Below, one piece after another: positions 11,744 to 22,591 of a stretch of 64,000 nucleotides of DNA. Source of the DNA: Isoetes taiwanensis. Its lineage: Eukaryota > Streptophyta > Lycopodiopsida > Isoetales > Isoetaceae. The notes beneath the pieces are model-generated. The model made no database searches. It was not told the DNA's origin and saw only the letters and a program-made list of their open reading frames with translations. The position numbers and the translations under genes were made by a program. Where the stretch lies: positions 2,861,483 through 2,925,482 of the forward strand of contig JAJEKV010000008.1 of assembly GCA_021234155.1 (NCBI GenBank). Reading direction: 5' to 3'. Numbering within the stretch: position 1 is the stretch's first letter; the number at the start of each line of letters is the position of its first letter.

Positions 11744-13139
11744 ATGGTTGCCATTTGTTAGCATAGTTTTCAGACATTAATGTTTGGAGTGTTTGCTTAA
11801 GGTTTGAGTTTTGTAGTTTTAACAATTTTGTGTTGTTTATGCAGGCACATTAAACTTACAAGAACTTAAAGTTGCTCTCCCTGTGGCACTTGAGGGGCAC
11901 AATTTTAGAAGTTAAAGGTTGTTATTTTTAAACGGTGACTAACCAACGAAAATACTTTTGAAATCAACCAAACTATAATAACCAAATGGTTAGTGAGCCC
12001 TAACGGACAAATCAATTCTTCATCTACAATTATCCGATGTCTACACATCTAAATCTGCAACTACTTTCCAATGCAACTAAGTAACTATTTCAATAGATGC
12101 ATACAAAACTCTAAGAACATTAATGATAATAAGTTTGCCCAACGTAAGCTGAATAATAATACTATGTTTGCTTTGTAGCCCAATAGTTAAATCACCACAC
12201 ACTTAGGGCTACATTTTTGGAACTGGTATGAATTCTTACTCTTAGTGTTCCTTTTCTTCTTTCATTTATCACTGCTCCTGCATATTAATTTAGTAGCGAA
12301 TGGTTTGAACCACCTGCCTCAACATGATACATTCAAAGACATCTCATATTTTGAACTTGATCAATCAAAATAATAATTGATGTGTTCTTCAATTGATCAA
12401 TATAAAGACATGTGCTTATGTGTAGCAATGCTTGGCACATGTTTAATAGACAAAACGCCTTTATAGGAAAAAATATTAGTTCTATTCCAAAATGGTCGAA
12501 AGTCATGTAGACTTAAGAATATTATGCTTTTGGCTAAGTTACGATTGCTTATTATAATATAAGTTCCTTCCATTACCTTCCTGAGACATTGTAGAATGTA
12601 TAGTAGAAATTGTTGTTGTAGCTATATACAAATTCCTCTTGTAGAATAGAATGCAGGAGCATATGCGAGAACATTAGGTACATATGCACCACTTCTAATT
12701 GTCTTGAATTCTGCATTCCTTTGGTGCCTAAAGAATCACGAGCGCATGTGTTCGGTTGAGCAAATGTTGCTTCAGAACATGAATGACAACCAACAAGTCC
12801 TAAGGCTAGACAATCTTTGGCATGAGTCCTATAAGAGTCTCAAAGTGTACCAACTCTATAGGATTAGTCTTAATTTGAAGGCCATACAAAACAACTAGTC
12901 ATGATTGGCCGCGCATAATTGCAAAAGTCTATATTGTGGAGTTCCAGGAAGAGAGGCGCGCGAGGTAAGAAATATCACGGGAACATCAACAAAGCACAAC
13001 ATTAGGCCCTTGCTAATGCCGTCATGTAGAGATGCATAATATTTAGGGGAGTTCCATCACCCAAGACTAAAGTATGCCAGCCAGAGCGAGACAAAGTTTT
13101 GTGTTTTTGCATTTAACCATCATTCAATTAAATTGGGAT

Positions 13140-13760
13140 TATGTCTATTTCCAAAATCGCGCCGTATAAACCTTTTATTGACCATTATATTGAATTAACT
13201 GACCTTTGGGGTTTCATTTTTCGGGCTAGGAAGATGCATTTATGTTGAAATGCGAGCATTCAAATGTTAAGTCAAATAAACAACATAGCGGAATGTTGGC
13301 AATATAAAAAAGTAAAAGTGCTTATTAATTAAGTACCCATCACGGACGACATGATCCCAAACATTGAAATTGTAATTAACTACGAATAAATAACGACAAA
13401 CAGGATTGCTACAAAGCGAGAGATTTTAAATGAACCAAATCGCGTGGCGCGCTGATTCTCTTGGCATAAATAATGCATTATAATGGAACATAAACTTAAA
13501 AACTAATCCGATTCATCGTCGGCGAGTAGCTGCGGCGAATCTGCTTTGCGAGATCCACATCGATCATGAACAAACCATGCTCTGGAATTCCATATAAGAT
13601 GGATTACAACATCAAAGGATAGGATAAAGCGGGCCGGGATTCTGTAGCGACATCAAGCCCGGGTCCTGAAGTTCTATTCTGGCCTCGCGGCTTTTTCGCG
13701 AGGTCCATGATTTGCCATCTTCGCGGGGTAATAGAATGTGCCATAATAACAAGCGAGGAA
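13140..13760. repeat. cluster of GC-rich CGCG motifs and a perfect hairpin
   Basis: In otherwise AT-rich DNA this stretch holds several CGCG words next to A/T runs: aaatcgcgcc near 13155, aaatcgcgtggcgcgc near 13440, and a perfect hairpin with stem CCTCGCG at 13683-13689 and CGCGAGG at 13697-13703 around a 7-base loop. The same word family reappears at 16826-17110 and 18340-18520. By analogy with CACTA and hAT subterminal motif arrays, this could be the left edge of a decayed DNA transposon. That is inference; no terminal inverted repeat was found. Confidence 0.4.
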
Positions 13761-15122
13761 AAGCTGGAGGCGAAGCGATGGTTGCCAATTTCATGCATAC
13801 CTATTTATACACACCTAAATTGTTATTTAATTTTTATGTGTGCAAGTACTGTAAAACCATACACATAATATAAAAACAATACGTTACGGAACCAATAATC
13901 TTTGATATAAGAACACAATATATATTGAATGAGGGTTGGTGTAAGAAGTATATTTCATATTCAAAACTTTTTGGAAGTACTTGTTTCTGTATACATATAT
14001 ATCAAAAAGTTCCCTTTCTAGAACGATTTTCTCAAGGTCCACTGTCAAATTTCCCACAACTCCGATCAAGTTGCGGGTAGTGTTTGCTCCTCTTATTTGT
14101 TTTCTGACTATTTAGGTGCAAGGAACTAACAAAGCGAAGCGAAGTCATCTTTGTCAAATCTTGAGGATGATAGGATGGCCGGATTCAATAGTACATGGTG
14201 ATTGAAGCAACACTTTAGGCGTCATCATCCACCATGATCATACCTTCCTTATCCTCAACACCTAGGGCATCCATCATGTTCTTAAGCATTTCACAAATAT
14301 CTTTTTTACCTTCGGTTCTTTAGGGTTTGTGAATGAAGCACATTCTTTGATCCCGGATGGGCGGCAATCTATTTAGCTCGGTACTACTTTCAAAACATCA
14401 CATAACTTATTTCTATGCTCCATGGTGACCCGGTGCTATGTAAGCAATTTGAAGCCTGGTCAACATCTCCTTAGGATAAGGTAGCGGGTAAACATGTTTG
14501 ATGCGATGTATCTCAAATGATTTGGATACCATGACTTTTCAAGCGTTGCTTTAGGTAACGTTCTACATAACACACCATTCAAATCAAAGACCCGATTACT
14601 TTTGGGGAAGTAGTATCATTTACGTAAGGCGAACAATAACGTGTAAGATGAAAAGTGGAGAAAGCGAAAATCGCGGTATGATTTCATTAATGATGCATGT
14701 CAACACTCAATTTAAAAATATATGATCTCTAGGTAACTCTAAATGGTATTGCTTGGACACCTACTATGCTATGGTTATGAAATGCATGGATATCAAAAAA
14801 AGGAACCTTTATTCGATACCTTTCTTCTTCTTCATTCCAGTGGTGTCTTCTTCCGTTGCATCAACACTTTGGGTTGCCTCACGTCCGATGAGAAGCACCC
14901 AGCCATAGTTGGATCTGTACGGTGTGAACTGGCAGTAGTTCATTACTCTTTTCCATAAGCTTGTTTCGTGTTTTTTTGATTTGGAGTCTGCTTCATCACA
15001 TCATTGTGCCATTATCATCGTCTTCATCTTCATCTTGTTCTATATATATTTTCGAGGGGTCCAAGGATGTTCCACGGGCATGTCGATAGGTACTTTGGTG
15101 ATCTACAGGTGCTCTTGAGGTT
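13761..15122. other. AT-rich sequence inside the CGCG-motif zone, no gene recognised
   Basis: Open frames here are 71 codons or shorter and look random. One further CGCG word (aaaatcgcggtatgattt) lies near 14665. I cannot assign the stretch to a family. It lies between the left motif cluster and the degraded coding region that follows. Confidence 0.45.
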
Positions 15123-17680
15123 TCATCCATGATGTTGTGGCCAACCAATAGCTTTCTCATATTCTCGTTCCGCCAGCAAATCTGCGGTATTTACGTATAG
15201 AGGTAGAAGCTTTGTTTTTGCTGCTTTGATTGGTCCCCTAGGTGCTTCCTCTAGTACTTTCTCAAGAAGAGGTCCAGAGAATTTTGGCTCGATCGCCGGA
15301 GCGGCTCGGCATTTCCTTGCCCCAACTTCAAAACTTTCTCTGGAGTGTAACCTCCAGCGTGATTCCCGGCAAGTTGTTCCCAATGGACAAAATGCTTCAA
15401 TGAGATCTTGGAAAGGTCCATGAGAACGAATTTCTTGTTTAAACTTCCCTTATATGAGATTAGGGCTCATATATGTAGCCCACAAGCTGAGTCGTCCTCA
15501 TTTTCTTCCTCTTCCTCTTCTTCCTCCCTAACTCTTCCTGACCTTGACACCCTTCCCACTTGTCCTTCTTGTTCCGAGGTGAAGGCGTTTACATGATATC
15601 GTTCATCTAATACGATAACCTTTGCCATGCATAGTTTGTCTCCATCTGGTTTTCCCTTGAGCCTTTCATATTCCTTATCATCCATCATGGCTATCATAAT
15701 TATAAGCACATGAAATTTTACTCATTTGTCTTTGATCATCCCCTGTTTTCATCTATGAGGATCGCTGTGGATGACTTTCACGCATTCTAAGTCATTTCAC
15801 GTGATTAGAGCATATGCATAGGACATGTCAGGAGGACATATAGTGACATAATTGTGTAGTTCATCTCCGTCGTGAAACCATTGCATATGTTGAAGAGCGT
15901 ATTATAGTCATCAAGCGACCATCGGTGCCTCGGCTATCAAGCCGCGAAGAGTGTGATATCTGTGGGGACACCACCCGCCACGGCAAGGCACACTTGAAAC
16001 CGGTGGACGCCAGTAAAAAAAAGTGCATTAGTCTCAGTGCCTTCACCATCGCGACTTTCGTTCAAGTCGGATGCAACTTTAGTCGAATCATGATCTTTGC
16101 AGCGTTCTTCTTCAACCTGTTTGTGACGGTCATGGACCCGAAAATACATACTTCTTTGGGTGCGTCGTTGGAATAGTTACTTTGCATGAGTCTAACTCCG
16201 ACAAGCGACCCATCTCTGTAAGCCTTTGTAATTCCTCCTGTGCCTTCTTGAGCACTCTAATATTTTTCAGCTCGTCATGTGCATCTTCAAATGATTCCAT
16301 AGCCTTTGTTGCGGGGTTTTCTTGTAAAATTTCCTTTTCGATTAACCTATCCCGAGGCCGAGATCGGCTCTTGATGGGTCCAATCCACCCAAGGCCTTCC
16401 TCTTTTATCTGTTATATGAATATCAAAATTGAAGTGTGTCAGGAGAAATCTTCATATGAATCAGCAACTATGTCTTCTCATGTGGAAGCATCCGAATTCA
16501 TTCTATTTCTCCCATCATCTTGGATCACGAAAACAAATACTATCTTGAGGCATCCTTGAGGCACAGTTAGTTTTCCTCGGAGCATCACCCTTTTTCATCT
16601 CCTTTTTTCTTTGATACGGTGTTCTTGGTTTTTGTCCTATATTATCGTCTCGACTAAGTGTCCTCTCGGCAGCAGATTCGGTAGCTTTTGGATGTTGTCT
16701 GCAATTGACATTGGCTTCCCATATTCAATCCATGGTTAAGGCATGTAGAAGTTGCTCTATATAGGAGTATAAGGGAGTAACCTTGTTAGCTTCATAATCG
16801 TGAATTAAATAAATCCTTCTAGTTTAAATCGCGCCCAGGCGCGATTTCATATTAAGCGGTTTGCCCTGCTCTAAAGAAGAGCTTCCTGGATTGATAATGG
16901 TTTTCTCCTCAAACAAAAGCAAATCGCGCGCGGCGGCATTCATAATAGAATACTACGCCCAGCGGGATTTGCCTACCCTCAGGAGAAAGGCCTAATGAAG
17001 AGTAACGCCGGGCGCGATTTGCTATTTAACCAGCGGCTTTACCATTCGAAGCCTTATTGTTGCTTCAAATGAGCAAATATCGCGCTAACGCGGGCCGCTT
17101 TCTATTATGAAATCGGCGCTGGCCTTAACTAATCTGGCGAAACCTGAGGAATTACCTTTTTGTATAAGAATGTTTTCCCATGTCATTCAGTCGCTTATTT
17201 TATTCACTTCGGCGGGTGTTGTTGAGCCCGCTCGAGGCCGTGATTTCGGCCAGTCTGGCTTATAGAACAAATTACTTGAGTATCGCTGTGTCTTCTTGAT
17301 GGGAACCTTGGGCCTCTATTGAATCGGCCATCTATTATCATAAAATGTATATCGAAGTTCTCGATGAAGTCCTCGACACTCCACATGATTACCTTCCTCG
17401 TTACGGTAGCAAATGCGACACACTACATGCGAGGCATTGGCACTTGCGGATTTCGATCATGCTGTTCACTATCTCCAAGGAGTGCTGCTTGTCATACCTT
17501 CTGCGCACAATATAAAATGGGCTTTGAAGTGGACCTGAAAAGCCTATCACGTGGACTGGGATGGGTGAAGTTCGAGGCCAGTGGAGGATGCTGTCGGCAT
17601 ATTTTTTTGAGCTTGCTCATAGCACTCCAATATGCGGCCTTGTCATACAAGTCACTTACTAAGGCCTCTTTGTAAACCAA
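15123..17680 (-). pseudogene. degraded coding region, family not recognised
   Basis: Several minus-strand frames look protein-like but are split by stops and frame changes. Pieces in transcript order: 17680-17492 (KEALVSDLYDKAAYWSAM...), an overlapping cysteine-rich piece at about 17510-17380 read across two frames (KCQCLAC then CRICYRNEEGN), 17386-17204, 16149-15937, 15709-15467 (ends in an acidic E-run), and 15383-15123 (PKFSGPLLEKVLEE...). I do not recognise the protein. Position between CGCG-motif clusters suggests the body of an old DNA transposon, but the cysteine-rich part could also come from a captured gene. No conserved catalytic motif was seen. Confidence 0.3.
16826..17110. repeat. 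array of GCAAATCGCGC-type motifs with a perfect palindrome
   Basis: A perfect 10-bp inverted repeat, AAATCGCGCC at 16826-16835 and GGCGCGATTT at 16838-16847, has a 2-base spacer. Related words follow at intervals of about 40-90 bp in both orientations: caaatcgcgcgcgg near 16920, agcgggatttgcc near 16962, gggcgcgatttgc near 17010 and gcaaatatcgcgc near 17072. The regular recurrence in both orientations resembles the transposase-binding subterminal arrays of plant CACTA or hAT elements. The core also resembles the E2F site family but is not the E2F consensus. Confidence 0.5.
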
Positions 17681-18339
17681 TAGTTTCCACTGCCTTTAGA
17701 GCTTTCTTCTTCCTTATCCTTCACTTTGCTGTAAGTAGACCTTTGTCAGGGGCCTCGTGCTAATAGCTCGTCGAGCCGGTACATAAGCCCTCGCATATTC
17801 TTTTACAAGGTCAATGTTTCGCCAACTATCCGACCAAATTTGAATAGAATTCGTTTGTAGCCGTCTGATCTCAATGGGTCTCTTTAAAAGAGCTAAATTG
17901 CATGATTGATCTTCTTATGTTTTGGCCCACTTCTTCTTGCGAGCGAGAAAAGAATGGGCGTCACCATACTTTGCATGTAATAAGAATTCTAACTTCTTCA
18001 TTTTGATGATCTCTCTTACCCTTTATATGAGGTATGTCTTCCACAGTTTTGAATATCTCCACACTTACCATTCCCCAGCCCTCTATGGAATACCGCTGGA
18101 CATGGAGGTTCTACGAGCCTTTATTATTCGAGATGTATCTTCTTGTTTACGTCAATACATCTTTGCAGTGCAGCCAGCGATGCTTATCTTCATACATCCT
18201 TTGCTTTTGGGCTGAGGGTCTACCGCCTTGCTTGGTCCTCCCTTTTGATTGGCTTTTGTGATCACCAGCGAAATTCGGCACATGGGTTAATCTTTTAAAT
18301 GCTAAAATATATATGCCCAGTGGAAACATAATACAGCAA

Positions 18340-18520
18340 AAGCAGCGCTTGGCGATTTGAAAATAGTCTGAGCAAGTTCATTTACTTAGTGGGGCCGAGC
18401 GCCCGGGCGGCGTTTATCCCGGTCAAATACCACAAATACGGCGCTTGGCGCGCTAAGTGACCTTAAGATAAAGAAACTAATGTAATGACTAATTAAAGCT
18501 GCGCCCGAGGCGTTTTGTCC
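18340..18520. repeat. second GC-rich motif cluster
   Basis: Words of the same type recur here: agcgcttggcgatttg near 18340, ccgagcgcccgggcggcg near 18395, cggcgcttggcgcgc near 18440 and ctgcgcccgaggcg near 18500. With the clusters at 13.1-13.8 and 16.8-17.1 kb this marks a 5.4-kb zone. I could not find matching terminal repeats or a target-site duplication. Confidence 0.35.
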
Positions 18521-19399
18521 AGAATCAAAATGCTGGGACACAACTAACATAAAAATACAACTTAAAAAGTCGAGATCTTAAACACCACAACTTAAGAGTT
18601 GAATCTTCATCGGAGGACACAACTTCTTCTCCAAAAAACACAACTAGCTCTTTGAATCTTGTTATTAAGTATGTACAAGCTTGAAGCTTGACATACAACA
18701 TTAAAAGAAAAACAACATGCACACATTAAGCATTTATTTGCATACATTTTTGGGACACTTATGATCTCAAATATTAAGAGGACATGTGCTTCTTATCGGA
18801 TAATAACTCTATTATTAGGAAAATCCTAAAAACTAACAAAAAGGGACCACAGAAATCAATTCTGAACAAAACAGCAGTTCATACACAGGCGCCTTTGGTT
18901 GTGCTTTCACTTGTTTAGCAAACTCCGGGGCTTTAGTTCCAGCACAGCTGTCGCCACCTCTACACCTGGCGCCTCGGCGCGGATGCGGATCTTCTAGATG
19001 CCTTAGAACTATTCCAACCTCTTCTTGGCTGGCGGCAAAAGAAACATGAAAATGGTAGTAAATTGCATTGCATGGGAACGGCACGAGTAAGATACCTCAA
19101 AATTCTCCATTTCACTTAGGAAATATTTGGAAAGATATGTGGATTTCAATCGGCTTGTATGCCACATAAGGTAAGAGAAGGATGAGCGAGGGTAGAGTTA
19201 TTGTTGAAAAGAGATTGCCATCCCATTGTACCCAGGAGAGCATATTAAGAGGAAATAAATGCATTAGCCGAGACTTGGGTGGCCTCACATATCCCGACCA
19301 GGTTTTTAGTAGGCTATGGAATAAGCATTTCAAGCATGTGACCATAGCAACTAAACAACTTTGCCAAGTGCAATTTATGTGCTAAAATTTGAAGGAGAC
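18521..19399. other. intergenic, no gene recognised
   Basis: A minus-strand open frame at 19084-18833 (83 codons) has a plausible amino-acid mix but no family resemblance and no partner exons. The rest is AT-rich with short random frames. Confidence 0.4.
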
Positions 19400-20300
19400 A
19401 CTAGATAAAAGGCTGTCTGACCAAGTCTAAGAACCATAAAGGGAACATATGAAGGACCATATGGCGGATCAACTTCTATCATGTAGATCAACTTATTGGA
19501 TGTGGAGGACCTTATACGCAATGGAACATATAACTATCTATATTATTATACATGATAAAATGGACCAACGAAGACTTATCTTCCACAATTCAAAGTACAT
19601 TCCTAAGTCATGTGGAAGATCATACCCTTTTGATTTCAATGGCTGAGGCAATATTACGTAAGCGGAGTCTGACGGACCTACTATGGCCATTTCAATTTGA
19701 AATTGTGGAGTGATGGTCCAGATTTTGCCACGATAGGAGTATCATAAGGTGTTTAAGAAACTGGAAAGGGTTACAATGGTCACCTCTAGGATCCTCACAA
19801 AATAGCCAGGGCACTACACCTTGGTGCATTGGATGGAACACCTATTGGCAATGAAAAGTTGTAAGGCAGGTTTAGGAGGAATGGACCTAATGAACATGTT
19901 GGAGCTTCAACATCTAGAGTGCTAAACCTCAGGAATCGCTGACTCCTGCAGCTAGATAATTGTGCTGGTCAAAATAAGAGCAGTGGATGTTTTTTCTTTC
20001 CTATCCTATACTTGTTTGTGGGTATTTTGAAAAAGTCAATTTGGGGTTCCACAATGCCCGGACATGCACTCATGAGGATGTGGGCGCATTGTTTGGAAAA
20101 TATAGTCATGTAATGAGGGCAGAGCTGATTTACCAACTTTCCGGGCTATTGGAAATATTTCATGGATGTGCAAATCCATCTCCTATAGGATATCTATCTT
20201 AGAAGAAGTGCTGATTGGAAGAGTTTGCATGGATGGTTATGCTCGACATGGGAAGGTCATTCTAGACCTCTTCGGTTCACTTTTTAGGTGGGGAGAAGGG
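19400..20300 (+). pseudogene. LINE-like fragment, plus strand
   Basis: Within a run of broken frames, 19824-19911 reads VHWMEHLLAMKSCKAGLGG followed by MDLMNMLELQ. Plant L1-type elements have a W..L..PK..GGLG..DL..N motif at the equivalent place, after the reverse transcriptase. Upstream sequence (19449-19646) is open but not diagnostic. No endonuclease or catalytic YADD motif is readable and there are many stops. It is a dead fragment if the assignment is right. Confidence 0.4.
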
Positions 20301-21715
20301 ATTTAATCATGCAATGAAGAAATGAGACATGAGGAGAAGTGGAAGGTGGGGCGGTGCTGCGAGGGATGCAGGTGGCAAGCCTATGATACCTCCTGGTCAA
20401 CCAAAGCTCTAAAACCAAGCATTTGAAGAAGTCAAGCAATTGGGATTGACTAAGGATGGCATCGTGACACATTTCAGCATTGGCAAACTAATTCGAGATG
20501 AGACTAATCGTGCATGATAGTTATTAGAAGAAGGTGATCAACTTGTTTGGATGGGGTAGACACTCCTCAGGAGAAAGAAAATTGGTTCCCTAAAGTAGAA
20601 GTACAGAAAACGTGCATTTGAATGTGACCGAGATGATGGTGCAGTAGTAGCATTGTGAGGCATATGCTCCTCCTTAATCACGTCAAAACACTATGTTGGT
20701 CCTAAGAAGGATAAGCCAATATCTGGGCATCAGTTGTTATGAACCTTCTCTTGTGGAGGGAGCCCTCGGGTATTGTAGTAAAACCAGCGGATCTAGGAAC
20801 CTATCGGTGGCAGTTTGGGATACACTATCTAGGATATTTGCAAAGAAGAAGGTGATGTTAACTTCAATAAAGGTGCGTGGAGATGGTGGGGTGTCCGATT
20901 ACATGGTTGACCCCAATATCCGCAGGTAAAGAAAGATATTCAAATTGTTGGACAAAGGGTGGAGAAATCCTAGTGATCACACGATCTTTGGCTGAACATT
21001 GAAAACCGTATTATGCTACGTGGACTCCAAAAACCTTATTCCTAGTAAAACAGCGAGAGTTACAATACCTCGGGATGTAAAGAATAAAGGTTCTCATATC
21101 CTTGGGGATCTTTGGTGGGAAATAAACAGATTTTTCTTATATAATCACAGGTTAATAAAATTTATACTATGAGTTTCATGATATATGGTTTTGTAATTTG
21201 AAGTCAAGGTGTGAATTTATATTAAAGGTGTGTGATTATATGTTAGCATATAGTGACACGTAATTTACTAAAAACTTGCAATATGAAATTTGTCCCAAAA
21301 TCAAGACCTCGTCATTGATAGACGATGGTTATTCGGTAACTACTTTTGTTGATGTATTCTTAACTCCTTCTAAGGTGGAATTTTTGGGGCACCAATTTTG
21401 GATCTGTCTTTCAAAATTTCGCATCTTTCCGAGGTAGTTATTTTTCCCTCATTCTGTAAAGCATTGTTTTTCTCTATTGAGATCCATAAACTCAAACTTA
21501 ATACATTGGTAATCTGTCAACAAACTGATTTCAATAGCAAAAATAATTTACAAAGCAAGCCAATGTCTATTCCACGTCATCATCAATATGTGTTATTGTG
21601 GAATTTTTATATCGAAATTAAAGTCACGTAAAAACACAAGCAAAAATATTAGCAGAAGCAATCTGCATTAATTCCTGGTCTAACATAAAATGTTTTCAAT
21701 TGCTCCTTTGAAAAA
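20301..21715. other. intergenic, no gene recognised
   Basis: Frames are short (at most 78 codons) and show no family resemblance. AT content rises after 21100. It may be further remains of the preceding element. Confidence 0.45.
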
Positions 21716-22591
21716 GCATGAGTTTTAAAAGCGTGATTTTTCAGCACGAAAAAAGGCCTTGAAGTTTACCACTTTGGTTCATTTGCCAATTTTGCCAGCA
21801 TATGTAAACTGACCTCGGAGTTAAGATCATTTGGAGATGGTACCCGAGGAATGAGAAGGATGATAGGCCGGTAATGGAGGCAATAGGATTCTCTCCTAAC
21901 TTTTTGCATGCACTCCATCTGCGATGTATGTGGGCGAGGCCCGAGATTCTGCTCCACCTTTTTATGCAAACAAAAGGATAGTCTAAGTACAAGGCATTGT
22001 GAAACTGTTGTGAGCCAAGGGTTTCCATTTTCGCATTGTCGGTGTGGCAAAACAAAATTTAGGTTAATCGAGAAGCAACAAATTATGGTCGCGGAGAACA
22101 TTTTCAAACTCATACCCTCGATTTGCAATGGCATCCGACTTCGTCGATATGTTTTATCTTCTCTATTTGCAGGTTGGAAGCATAAAGTCATAGCCGGTTG
22201 GAAGCATAAATGAAATCGATTTAGAGCAAAAGTCTTTGGCTTTTCATTTTCATAGGTTAACGGCTTTGGGGACACATGATAAGTTCATGAGCCCGTGTGA
22301 CTTGGCTTCTATATACCATGCATGCTCTTAACAAACAGGTGACTTTTTTAATTCTAAGTGCATCATGTTTCTGAATGACCTTTACTTAGTTCACAAATCG
22401 ATGTGCACCATATACCCGTGCTTATGGTTGCTTTCGGTCTGACGTAAGATGAGGTGGGAGGGTTGATGGTTCGGATTAGGCTTTCTGGCCCGTACAAATG
22501 ATAAAAAGGAAGCAAGGCAACCATAGCATGTTCCATTGCATTGTATACTTTATTATGGCTTGAACAAGTCGGTTACTCATGGTCGGGTTGA
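21716..22591. repeat. dispersed repeat, copy B (pair with 8405-9346)
   Basis: Same order and orientation of landmarks as copy A, with many small deletions and substitutions. It too carries a long minus-strand frame (22275-21766, 169 codons) over the stretch that corresponds to the open frame in copy A, with local similarity such as C-(L/I)-x-KK and HTS at equivalent places. Unlike copy A it has no TFIIIC exon next to it. Either both are copies of one mobile element or a segment upstream of TFIIIC90 was duplicated here. Confidence 0.8.

Larger units (their letters stand above)
9347..13130. other. intergenic, no gene recognised
   Basis: Only short open frames are present, none above 80 codons after the repeat edge, and none resembles a protein family. 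The DNA is AT-rich with two short tandem duplications listed separately (9598-9641 and 11686-11743) and a pair of attaattgcgtctt words near 11344 and 11363. Some stretches near 10500-10570 have T-rich tracts ending in tgcag and could be introns or UTR of an unrecognised transcript, but nothing supports a reading frame. Confidence 0.5.

Noticed and set aside
15505-15540. Acidic Glu-run as sign of a real nuclear protein
   Set aside because: It is encoded by a simple (TTC/TCC)n tract on the plus strand and may be just a microsatellite inside a broken frame.
16826-16847. E2F binding sites
   Set aside because: The core AAATCGCGCC lacks the TTTSGCGC order, and there is no nearby gene for it to regulate.
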